64,000 nt of DNA, from contig OX463780.1 in assembly GCA_949825025.1 (NCBI GenBank), positions 40,962,979 to 41,026,978 of the forward strand. Reading direction: 5' to 3'. Source of the stretch: Siphlonurus alternatus (Eukaryota; Arthropoda; Insecta; Ephemeroptera; Siphlonuridae). The position numbers were made by a program, and so were the translations under genes. Below are positions 53,201 through 62,185 of this stretch, piece after piece (the first letter of the stretch is position 1; the number at the start of each line of letters is the position of its first letter). The notes beneath the pieces were generated by a model. The model was not told the origin of the DNA and ran no database searches. It saw only the letters and a list, made by a program, of their open reading frames with translations.

Positions 53201-56200
53201 TATGTATTATTTGATACATTTGAGACCATGACGATTTATAAAAAAGGACAGCTAAAATTTACGATAAAATGTCACTTCCAACATACGTAGATATAACTCA
53301 AATAAAGAACACACGTTCTCTTATTATCAAACTAAAATTATCTTGTTTTGCATCTAATTGTTTCACGTTTCAAAACTTTCTACGAAGATGCCACCATCTT
53401 TAACCGATATCCTGTTGAGTATGCAACTTGCTTAGCATTTGAGTGCGGCGGGTTGACACTATCTCAGGGGCGTAGACAAGGGGGGGGTTTTGGGTGTTAT
53501 AACCCCCCCCTTGAGAGCTGAACCTTAGTAAATTTTAAGGGAAAAATAACAAAAAATGGTACTCGACGGATATGATTTAGCTAAAATTTTATGAAAAATT
53601 TTCTTAAAAAAAAAAACTTTAAAAATTTATATCCCCGCAACCATTGTTAATACACCTTTAATTTATTTAAAATCGGTCTATAACACAGTATTATGATTAT
53701 TTAAGTATGGTATAATTCTATTATGATAATTATTTTATGTAGTATTCCTTATTTAGTTATTTATGTTTTTGTATACAACAATTTAAAGTATAAAAAATGT
53801 TGATAACATTCCCCGCATGATGATCAGCATAAAAATAAAAATTCAACATAGCATTTTATTATTTTTTAATTAATTATATAGTTATAATTTCATTGCTAGT
53901 TTCATTGTCTCATATACTGTACGTATATATTTGAATTTATTATTAATTGAAGTTAAAAAAATCCAATTTTTTAAATGTATTAATTTTACAGTATATCAAT
54001 ATAATATATACTTAACGTAATGAATTGATTTTCCTGTTTTGAAAATTTAAATATAAATTATAATTTTTCTTGCTCGTATATATCAATACATCGTCTTAAA
54101 ATGTGGTCTATTTTTTATAGGAAAAAGTAGTGACAAAAATATTGTAACTATAACATAATTTACGATTTACAAATATAAAAAATTTGCTGCAACTTTTCAT
54201 CGAAAAAAATTATAGTCCACGTCCCTTTTTCAAAAAAATCGCGCTCCATGAAACTAATAAAAATAATAGAAAAGAAGCTATTTGATGAATTACTTTATTT
54301 TTATTTAACTAAAATTATTTACTCAAAGCTTTATTTATTACGTTAGTGCACGTATAATGTTGAAAAGAAATTAAATAAATGGGGTGCAAAAAATATAAAA
54401 TTTTAAAAATATTGCATTCTCTATAATAGTATTTTTTTCATAATTTTACCCTAAAAAAGGGGCGTGTCCTTAAAAAAATCGCGCCTGCGGCGGGCTATTG
54501 GGGGGCTACGCCCCCCAAACCCCCCAGTGAGCTATTCTCAACCTTATTTATCTTCAAGAACCCCCCCCTTGAACAAATCCTGACTACGCCACTGCACTAT
54601 CTAGGCTGTGACACCGCTGCAGAAATATCTTTCATAATATAGTATATTATATTTATATTAACCCAAACTTACATTAAGATCTAAATAATTCAAAGTTAAG
54701 GGCATTGAGTGTAGCACCGGTAGTTGGCAACACTGACGTATCTTCACCATGCTAATTTTTTATCATTGCTCCTCGGAGTAATTTTTATGCTAGAGCTAAG
54801 CTGATTGCTGTAGTATCAAGATAATTAGTAGCCCAAGTGCACAATTTGGCTAAATAAAGCCTGATTTAAAGAAAAGTATTTTTTTAGTAATTTTTTAAAT
54901 TTACATGCATCTTTCTAAAATATAAAAAAATAATTTTCTTTAAATCAGGCTTTATTTAGCAAAATTGTGCACTTGGGCTACTAATTATCTTGATACTACA
55001 GCAATCAGCTGTAGTAAAAAAAAATTTAAAAATTTAAAAAAAAAATTTAAATTAAAAATTAATCCGGGGAGCAAGGATCAAAAATTAACATGGTGAAGAT
55101 ACGTCAGTGTTGCCAACTACCAGTGCTACACCCAATGCCCTTAAAGGTATAACAATCCAAATAAAAATAAAGTGATTCACAATGTTCTTTTATTGCTAAA
55201 TTTATTTTTAGTTTCCAGATGTTTTATTTTTAAATGGTCAGTATAGGAAAGATTGAATAGTTTTTGTTTGAGAGTGTATGCAATAAAAAGTAAACTACAA
55301 AGTAAACATGTTTAGACGTAATGGCTTCGAATAAACAACCAAAAAAGCAAGGAAAGAATCTAAATTTCTAAAAGTGATACATTTAGTTTAAATAATGTCC
55401 AATGATTGATAATTTATGATTAAATTTAAACAATTAATATTAAACCTCAAAGAGAGAACAATATAACACAAATACACAGATACATATAAAATATAAAATA
55501 TAAAAAATATAGATACACTTATGTATCTTGTCCATGCTTCAAATGTTTTGAAATACTTGTTTTTATTTTTTTTCTATAGCACGGTAAACAATTTATGTTT
55601 AATCAACCGAAATAGTAGCAGTAAATTATTTTGAGAGGGCAAATGATTTTTTTCCAGTTAGTGATTTAGAACTTGAGTTGATGTTCCAGCATGTAAATAA
55701 ATAAAAACAGCAAATTTCTGCCGGTTATCTTCACGGTTAACAAGTCTAGCTTTAAATCGTTTTCTACTTTATCATTATTTAATTCAAGAAAAAAGTGTAC
55801 TAAAAGGGTTTTTTACGCTTTATTTTCAAACTCTTTTAAAAAAGTAAGAATTAAATTTTATCATCACTATTATAGAGATTCCACATAAAAAAATAAAAAA
55901 AAAACAGTTGTATCTTCTACATTTTATATTACGTTGATGTAGAATTGAAAACTGTAGACAGTAGACACATGAGTTCACTGAAAAACAAATAATACATATA
56001 AATATCCTTTTACTGCCTCTACTCAGGTTTCACAGAAATGTGAGTTTTGTTACTAGTTACATACTATTTTACTTAAATTGTAGTTGTACACAACATCTCT
56101 TAGTATATAGTATTAGGTATGTGTACAAAACTTGTGCATGTATTTTGTTTAGAAGTATTTCATTACAAATTCATATACTTAATAATATATGATATGTATA

Positions 56201-58984
56201 CATTTATTATACTTACAAAAAATATTAAATAATAAGAGTGGAGTGCTTTAAAGCATAGTTATGACGGTTTAGTAGATAAAGTTAAGGGTTATATACTATA
56301 ATTGTTGGTACTTTACATTTATTCGAATATAGATTGGAATGTTGGCTCATGCACAGATGCTTCACAGCTCACGATCCCCAACCGCTGCATGCTATATTTA
56401 TCTATTGGTTGCTATGGAAACAGCATATAAAATAAGGATGCTGTGAACTGGACCACAAAGCTGTTTTATATAACACTTCAGACTACAAAGGCATGCTTTT
56501 AGAGAATGCAAATTAGACTCTAGGGGATTTTAATTAAACATCTCAACATATGTTACATAAATGTTCACAAAAAAAAAAAATGACCACAATTTGACAATTA
56601 TACATATATTTTATCAAACAGTCTGTGGTTTGTTTGTTAAAAAAGATATATACGTAGTGTTCATATATTTGTTCAATGTATAACAGTAGTAAAGGTAATT
56701 AATTTTTTTATATATATGTTTATACGTGATTAATTTTAAAGAAGCTGCTTTAATGCGTTCCTAGTCTTAATACAAATCAAATAAATTAATGTTTGATGTA
56801 ATGGATGTTAATTTATAAAGGTAATTATTTATATTTGAAGTATATAATATAATTATAATAAATACTGATATGTAGCTAATGGTTCATTTATCAAAATTAC
56901 ACAATATTCATATTAAATAGAAAGGAATTTTTACATCTCTGCCATTTTTTTTTAAACTTTTTCAACTCATAACAAACAAAAATTAATGAGTTTGTAGCTA
57001 CCTATTGATAAAAAAAAAAGACAGCAATATTAACACAATATCTATCAACATTGGATATTTAAACAATTTTTGTTATTAGCGAATTAAATTAAAATTTTAA
57101 AATTGTATTATACGTAGAACGAGGAAAATATTAATATTTTAACATTGTATGAAATTAAATATTTTTACACAGATTTGCTTTAAAAAAATGAACTAAGAAT
57201 TACTTAATTTTAAAACCGGTGATAAATTTTTGAACATATTTAAGTATTATCATATAAATTATAGCTTTATTTCAATATAATAATATATATAAATATATAA
57301 TATAAAAAATCTGATGATTGGCAATATTTATCGATATTTTACTTTGAATTTTGTGTTTCTTTTGTGCTTTTTTAAGGGCATCATTGGGTGTAGCACCGGT
57401 AGTTGGCAACACTGACGTATCTTCACCATGTTAATTTTTTATCCTTGCTCCTCGGAGTAATTTTTATGCTAGAACTAAGCTGATTGCTGTAGTATCAAGA
57501 TAATTAGTAGCCCATGTGCACAATTTGGCTAAATAAAGCCTGATTTAAAGAAAAGTATTTTTTAGTATTTTTTTAAATTTACATGCATTTTTCTAAAATA
57601 TAAAAAAAAACACTTTTCTTTTAAAGATGCTTTATTTAGCCAAATTGTGCACTTGGGCTACTAATTATCTTGATACTACAGCAATCAGCTTAGCTCTAGC
57701 ATAAAAATTACTCCGAGGAGCAAACGAGCAAGGATAAAAAATTAACATGGTGAAGATACGTCAGTGTTGCCAATTACCGGTGCTACACCCAATGCCCTTA
57801 ACTAGTACAAAACCGGCAAAAATGATTATATATTCTGGTTTGAACAAAGGACGTTCTTTTTTTCCCATTTCATTGTGTCAACGAGGACTTTGTTTGAAAT
57901 ACATAATCAGATTAATCAGACATACACAAGAGCGAATCCATGGAAGCGATAGAAGGTCCCGATATACATTGTAAGCATTATTACCTATCGCCCCATGGTG
58001 ACTTCCCCGCCCCCTCTTTTCCTTTTATCCTTGTCTGAGCGCTGTCGATCCACGGTACACAGTATAAGCTTATTCATATATCCACAAAATTCCAATAGTG
58101 ATTTAGGTATAACAGTATTTCAGGTACAAAATATACAAAAAATCATAATTGTGTAACTTTAATATCATTGGAGTATATAATCTTTTTAAAGTTTTTAAGT
58201 GGGTTAACGTATATTGAAATTTTCAATTATTGAAGATAAAAAATATAAAAAATGCATACTGAAATTTAGCTGATTTTTATAAAACATGGATAACTTCCGC
58301 AGGTTGGTGGGCCAGTAGATGCATGCGGGCTGGACTATAGAGACTCAGGTTCACTCCAATTAAAGTGCTGGTGTATTTTACGATGTAAATGCATCAGGCT
58401 TTTCGAGTGTTGAGCTTGTGCTTTCTTACTATAAAGATGCAATACAAATTTATCTCCTTGAGGTGAATGAAAAACCGAACAGATGACGACTACATTTATA
58501 AAGGACTGGATTATGTTACTATTTTTGCAGCGACCCTTTATTTAAATGTGTGACTAATTCACCTCGTTTTTTGCTGAAACACGCACTTGATTTCATAAAG
58601 CTTAGAAATGCATGCATGATTTCATACATTTATTACATTTGTTTATGACTCTTCCAACAAACATGACCAACAGACAACTCGAGTTTTCAATTCTATTCGA
58701 TTTTTATGTACTTGTAATTCACAACGAAGTGTTGTGTTTAGGCTGCTGATAGCGTACAAGAACATGCTGCGCACGGTTGAAAACCTCAGCCTAGCCACGG
58801 TGTATGGCATGTTTTACTTGGGGGAAGGACGATTGGCGCTCGACAGTTTTGCGGCCTTTGTGCGACACGATGCCTTGGCCGTCGACTACCTACGCGCCGC
58901 GCACCACTTCGCCCTCCGTGGCGGCGAATCTGCAGACCTCGAAGATGCCTTCCGGGCCAGCACAGGGTCAGCTGTCTCTGCAAG
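43802..58984 (+). CDS. NIT-domain membrane guanylate cyclase, 5' part (5 coding exons, 3' end outside window)
   Basis: Exons 43797-44158 (ATG at 43802), 48117-48211, 48908-49027, 52426-52557 and 58742-58984 join into 315 codons. Residues 1-80 form a Gly/Ser/Arg-rich, probably cytoplasmic tail. Residues 81-103 (LCQMLVLPFIPIAALIV..) are a membrane helix. Residue 105 onward is a helical NIT-type domain with the hallmark LLTAIQIERGQVAYF (Q134, R137, G138). Sequons N147-D-S, N159-L-T and N249-L-S fit an extracellular location. In bacteria NIT domains are nitrate/nitrite sensors between two membrane helices; in annelids NIT-guanylate cyclases respond to nitric oxide. The cyclase half is not in the window and is inferred from the neighbouring gene's architecture. 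An in-frame TGA directly precedes the ATG, supporting the start. Confidence 0.8.
44227..44768. mobile_element. 542-bp element with CAGCAAGCGTTAAGGA terminal inverted repeats
   Basis: CAGCAAGCGTTAAGGA at 44227-44242 has its exact complement at 44753-44768, extended by a shared GATTTAA-type sequence. The right half (GTCAAC.GTTGAACTG..GGCGGAGAGTGATGACTTTTTTTT..TATAAAAACTGAAGC) is a degraded relative of the right arm of 1385-1750. It starts 69 bp after the exon-1 donor. Confidence 0.65.
45198..45582 (+). mobile_element. tRNA-derived SINE with perfect 14-bp target duplication
   Basis: TTTATTAGAAATAA occurs exactly at 45198-45211 and 45569-45582. Between them lies a tRNA-like head with an A box near 45221 (TGACGCAGTGG) and a B box near 45264 (GAGTTCGATCC), a body of about 280 bp, and a short A-run (45561-45568) as tail. 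The anticodon-like loop reads TTCGTAA. It is a retroposed insertion, not a functional tRNA gene. A 73-codon open frame inside is incidental. The intact duplications point to a fairly recent insertion. Confidence 0.9.
46690..46765. repeat. Imperfect inverted repeat with paired TGACGTCA
   Basis: TTTCTGACGTCAC (TGACGTCA at 46697-46704) faces TTATGACGTCAGA (46749-46756) with partial arm pairing. Possibly a remnant of the foldback group that carries this motif. Confidence 0.5.
47625..47956. mobile_element. 332-bp foldback element, family A copy 2
   Basis: Arms run from AATGGACAACATACATGAAA to its mirror at 47937-47956, and include AATGAATAGAGGGTACCAAA and TTTCAGATTTTTTTGAGACC. The centre is GC-rich (GCGGCCACGCCCCC) and unlike copy 1. 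It ends about 160 bp before coding exon 2. Confidence 0.9.
48117..48211 (+). CDS. Gene 2, NIT exon with QIERGQ motif
   Basis: Acceptor GTTATTTCAG. Reads IALTVEICKLLTAIQIERGQ then VAYFALMNDSN. It ends in AG of a split arginine before donor GTCTGA, which is weaker than the others in the gene. 95 nt, phase 0 in and 2 out. The LQxERG-type helix is the NIT signature. Confidence 0.88.
48212..48907 (+). other. Short intron of gene 2
   Basis: 696 bp of AT-rich intron. I see no element in it. Confidence 0.7.
48908..49027 (+). CDS. Gene 2, NIT exon 2
   Basis: Acceptor TTGTAACCAG, donor ACAAA|GTAAGTA. 120 nt in phase 2-2. Reads QELTSAFNLTDAAIHGLNNE then MLLPDMLSLRGELRVT. It carries sequon N159-L-T and the L.LR helix typical of NIT domains. 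The splice joins AA to A as lysine 191. Confidence 0.88.
49851..49925. repeat. Imperfect inverted repeat with paired TGACGTCA
   Basis: AACGTTATGACGTCAT (palindrome at 49857-49864) faces GCATGACGTCACAT (49910-49917) with partial arm complementarity (TTAATGC/GCATTA). Same general plan as 46690-46765. Confidence 0.5.
52073..52280. mobile_element. 208-bp foldback element, TTCCTTTATACAGGTTAA ends
   Basis: The left TTCCTTTATACAGGTTAA pairs with the right TTAACCTGTGTAAAGAAA. Inside, GGCCACATCGGGCCGCGAAA faces AAATTTCGCGGTACAATGTG. MITE-like; it ends about 145 bp before coding exon 4. Confidence 0.75.
52426..52557 (+). CDS. Gene 2, NIT exon 3
   Basis: Acceptor TTGGTTGCAG, donor TGGAG|GTCAGT, 132 nt in phase 2-2. 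Reads VQMSGEAAAEAAMGDVISYT then KASEKVLEQLEDQIRDTSTS. It is a helical segment of the ectodomain with the ..I.YT...E.VL..L pattern seen in NIT helices. Confidence 0.88.
52595..52835. mobile_element. Foldback element with TGACGTCA, diverged family A copy 3
   Basis: The inner inverted repeat CGCTGTTAAGTCATAGTCAT (52678 onward) faces ATGACTATGACGTCACAGCG (ending 52754), with TGACGTCA at 52742-52749. The outer parts GGACCAAGTTAT..TTTCAGATTTTTTT and TTCAAAAAAATCT..AAAATTGACAATACGTAA resemble the subterminal blocks of 47625-47956. The left end lies about 40 bp from the exon donor. Confidence 0.65.
53457..54602. mobile_element. hAT-type non-autonomous DNA transposon with 8-bp target duplication
   Basis: The element at 53465-54594 begins CAGGGGCGTAG and ends CTACGCCACTG, and is flanked on both sides by the identical octamer CACTATCT (53457-53464 and 54595-54602). 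An 8-bp duplication and CAG-type termini are hallmarks of hAT elements. G- and C-runs lie just inside both ends. The 1130-bp interior is AT-rich and has no transposase frame. Confidence 0.88.
54696..55144. mobile_element. TTAA-flanked 441-bp foldback, piggyBac-like MITE copy 1
   Basis: TTAA at 54696-54699 and 55141-55144 flank ends GGGCATTG..GTGTAGCACC and GTGCTACACCCAATGCCC. The arms pair for about 190 bp (TTGGCAACACTGACGTATCT, AGTAGCCCAAGTGCACAATT). TTAA duplication with GGG/CCC termini fits piggyBac-type mobilisation. Part of the right arm is replaced by an A/T-rich tract (about 55010-55065). Confidence 0.88.
57372..57801. mobile_element. TTAA-flanked 422-bp foldback, piggyBac-like MITE copy 2
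   Basis: TTAA at 57372-57375 and 57798-57801. Ends GGGCATCATTGGGTGTAGCA and GTGCTACACCCAATGCCC. Both arms are intact and very close in sequence to copy 1 (shared AACTAAGCTGATTGCTGTAG, CTCCTCGGAGTAATTTTTAT). It supplies the sequence missing from the right arm of copy 1. A 75-codon frame at its right edge is incidental. Confidence 0.9.
58742..58984 (+). CDS. Gene 2, NIT exon 4
   Basis: Acceptor GTTGTGTTTAG, donor TGCAAG|GTAAGA, 243 nt in phase 2-2. Reads LLIAYKNMLRTVENLSLATV then YGMFYLGEGRLALDSFAAFV, and ends STGSAVSAR. It carries sequon N249-L-S and the Y.NLL..I..L...Y..L..GK pattern of the second half of NIT domains. It is the last exon of gene 2 that can be supported here. Confidence 0.9.
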
Positions 58985-60775
58985 GTAAGACTGAAATTAG
59001 ATAATTAATTTATTTTAATAAAAACAGGCAGCATTAAGAATTTTTTTATGAACACAGCAAAATAGTTTGTCCTGTTTTTTTTTTTTTTAAATTCATGATC
59101 AATATCATTCTTGCAATAAAATCATTGAAATCTATTGTTTCTGTTAAATATTTTTCTCCTTTTTAATTAAATTAATAACATAAAAGACAATACATGTAAT
59201 TATTTGGTTTTCAAAAATTCTCTTCTTTAATAATTCTCCAACTTAAAAATATATACAAATCGTGTATTATTATATGCAAAATGTAAATGACATTGTTTTT
59301 CTTCCATATATTGTAATAAATGTTATGTAATTTAATTATTATATATAAATATAACAAAGTAATTAAGAGATTTTACGTAAATTGCTTTTTTTTTTTTTCT
59401 TAATACGGTAGCTAAAACGAGAATATTATAATTACCTACTACACGATGGGTTTTCTGTCCAAGCTTGTTAATGTTTTCAGTGAGTCTTGTTTATGAACTA
59501 GCAAAATATGTGAGCGCACGCGCGCCACTCCATTGTATAATGTGTACTATGATATTTGATGACAATTTATTTTCAATTAAACAACAAATCTGATATTTTT
59601 AATAATTAAATTACATTTTAATTAAGTAATCAATTGCTCAAAATTTGATTAACATATATTTAACTTAAATGTTTTTTTCCAGTTGTAAAAAATAAAAATA
59701 TACTCTGATTTTTTGTTATGACTAAATTTTTAAGGCACTTTATATTATAAGCAACTTTTAGCGATCCCACGTGCTCTTTGAATCTGTGACGTCAACCTTT
59801 ACAAGGGCCTAGTTGATGGCCCTTATTTTCTTTACAAATTTTGCTCATTAGTACACAGAATTTACAAGAGCGTAATTTTATTTACTCAACATAAAATTTA
59901 TGCAGCCCAAATTTCATATTTTCCTACAGTACATATAACTATAGCAATCATTTTTTCAGTTATATAATTTTATTATATTATAGTATACGCAATCAAGTTT
60001 TTTTTTCAATTACTTCATGGTGAATAAATGTTTTCATTTGACGGGTACAAGAAAAAAAACATTTGTAGGGGGGTCTGACTACAGCATATATTTCTATAGA
60101 CTACATGGTAATATAATAATCCATCTGGCAACCTCACAAGAAAAATAATTTTTCAATATATGAATTATGAAATTTGATCAATTACTTTACTGTGTGACAG
60201 ATGACAGTATCAGCTTTCGTATGGCCAAAAACTTAAATAAGAAATAAATGCTTCGATTCAATATGAATGCATATACAAAATATCTATACTATATAATGTA
60301 TTAAATTTAATTAAGCAACTGTCAATGAGAATATTTATTATTGTATTACAATTATTGTTTTATTAGCTCACATAGTAAAATAAACATCATAAATAATTTT
60401 TTGTTATAATTACTCGGTTCGTATAATTGTTTTCGTAATAAAATAATATATTATATAACACTGCTTTTTGTAAATAATGTTTATAATTTATTTATGCTAT
60501 AATTTTATAAATAATATAATACTCTGTGTAATTTACTGTTCCGTGCTGTATATAATGATTAGTAAATAATTCGTAAATATTTTATTGCTTTTCGATTGTA
60601 CAACAATATAAGCACGTCATTATAACAGAAATTAAAAAACAGAAATTTGAACATTTTCATTACTTACTAGCAAGGTGCATACAAAAATTAATCCAACTAT
60701 AACATATTGATATCTACATATAATTAGTGATCAGCTGATCACAATACTGAAACAGCAATAATAATAGCGATTGAA

Positions 60776-61093
60776 CCAAGGATTTTCTATACTATGGATA
60801 GGCTACGTCTATACCAATAGCATTATAGCTGAATTGAATTGAATTGATTGATGTATTGACTTCGGGTCTATAAGGACCAAGCAGTCATTGCCCGTAAAGA
60901 GCATTATAGCTACTGAGGCAAAAGGCCATGGTATCATGGCAGCCGAGCGCAATATTTTGTATTGTTTTCGCTTCACAGGCCATGGTAAGATGGCGGACAT
61001 TCTATTGTAACCACCACCCACTTCCTCCTCACGACCTTGCCTCAATGACGGCAGTGCATGCCCCCACCTATCCATAGTATAAAAGATCCTTGG
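60776..61093. mobile_element. 318-bp element, CCAAGGAT..TATACTATGGATAGG ends
   Basis: The left CCAAGGATTTTCTATACTAT and the right end (CCTTGGATCTTTTATACTAT-type in inverted orientation) pair over about 27 bp. ATTGAA lies directly outside both ends (60770-60775 and 61094-61099), a possible 6-bp duplication. The interior contains two GGCCATGGTA motifs. The class is unknown. Confidence 0.65.
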
Positions 61094-61200
61094 ATTGAAC
61101 ACATCAAACAGAATGAAGTGTACTATACAATTTTTGTTAAGAATTGTTACATCTTTATATGAAACACTTATAATTATATAATATAAGCACGTATATACAG

Positions 61201-62185
61201 CACGTGTCATTATTGGCACGTGCATGGGTTTAATTTGTGAACTAGGTATATAATGTCATGCAAATGAATAACCTAATGCGGTTGATGTTGTTCTAAATAT
61301 AGTAGGTTTCACTTGGCTCGGTGAAGAACGTAAAGTTGGTACAGTCTGTCGTCTTCCATAGCCTGAGGAAACTTGTTCCTTCTCCTCCACTCAGGAAAAC
61401 GTGCAGTGTTTATCTTTAGACTTCGTAATACCGTTCTCATTTACCCGATAACACAAATTAAACATAGTTTCACATGACTCTCTTACACGTGCACATTATT
61501 TTATATATTAAATATATTATTATATTAAAATAGAGGAAGCATGCACCTGATAATATTGTCGAGCAACTTTATTTTAATATTAATTGAATCATATAAGAAG
61601 ATAAAAATATTGTACGAAACAACTAACCTAATCATTATTCGAACATATCATATCATTATCCGTATAATACGCTTGAAATATTGTGAAAAAGTCTCGAGTA
61701 TATAATATTGATATATCATAGTATATTCGAATTTTCAATTATTTATAAAGGCAGTCGTTTATATTATGATCTTCCTGGTAATATAAAAAAAATAACCTCA
61801 GTAAAAATGTTTTCAAATAGTAAGAAAAAAAAAAAAAAAAAGTTACGAAACAATCCGTTCAGCGTATTATGCTTTATAATGGTTTTTAATTATTAAATTT
61901 TATGTGCTATGCCTCTAAGTATTTTTTTTCTTACCTAGTTTTGTATGTACCAATAATGTAAAGAAAACTCGTGACATCTTTGCTATACCAAATGTAAATT
62001 TTTAATTTTCTCTCTGCGAGTTTGAAACTACAATAAACTAAATATGTATCGTATTATCATTATTATGTACACCATACATAAAATGAATATTTATTTTCCA
62101 CAGGTATGATGTTCAAAGGTAAAATAAAAATAAACATACAGATATTTACAGACTCAATTGACTGGAAGTATGTATACAACACGTG
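61201..62185. promoter_or_regulatory. Cluster of four CACGTG E-boxes in an intron
   Basis: CACGTG occurs at 61201-61206, 61217-61222, 61486-61491 and 62180-62185. The first two are separated by 10 bp. They are candidate bHLH sites only; no function is shown. Confidence 0.3.
62104..62118 (+). CDS. Candidate 15-nt microexon of gene 2
   Basis: TTTCCACAG is followed by GTATGATGTTCAAAG and then GTAAAATA. The 15 bases fit the required phase: AG from the previous exon plus G gives Arg, then Tyr-Asp-Val-Gln, then AG carried on. It would be symmetric (2-2) like its neighbours. A match this short can easily arise by chance. Confidence 0.15.

Larger units (their letters stand above)
52558..58741 (+). 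other. Intron of gene 2
   Basis: 6.2 kb intron packed with elements: a family A relative (about 52595-52835), a hAT-type element (53457-54602) and two TTAA-flanked foldbacks (54696-55144 and 57372-57801). The 2.2 kb between the latter two is AT-rich with no gene seen. Confidence 0.65.
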
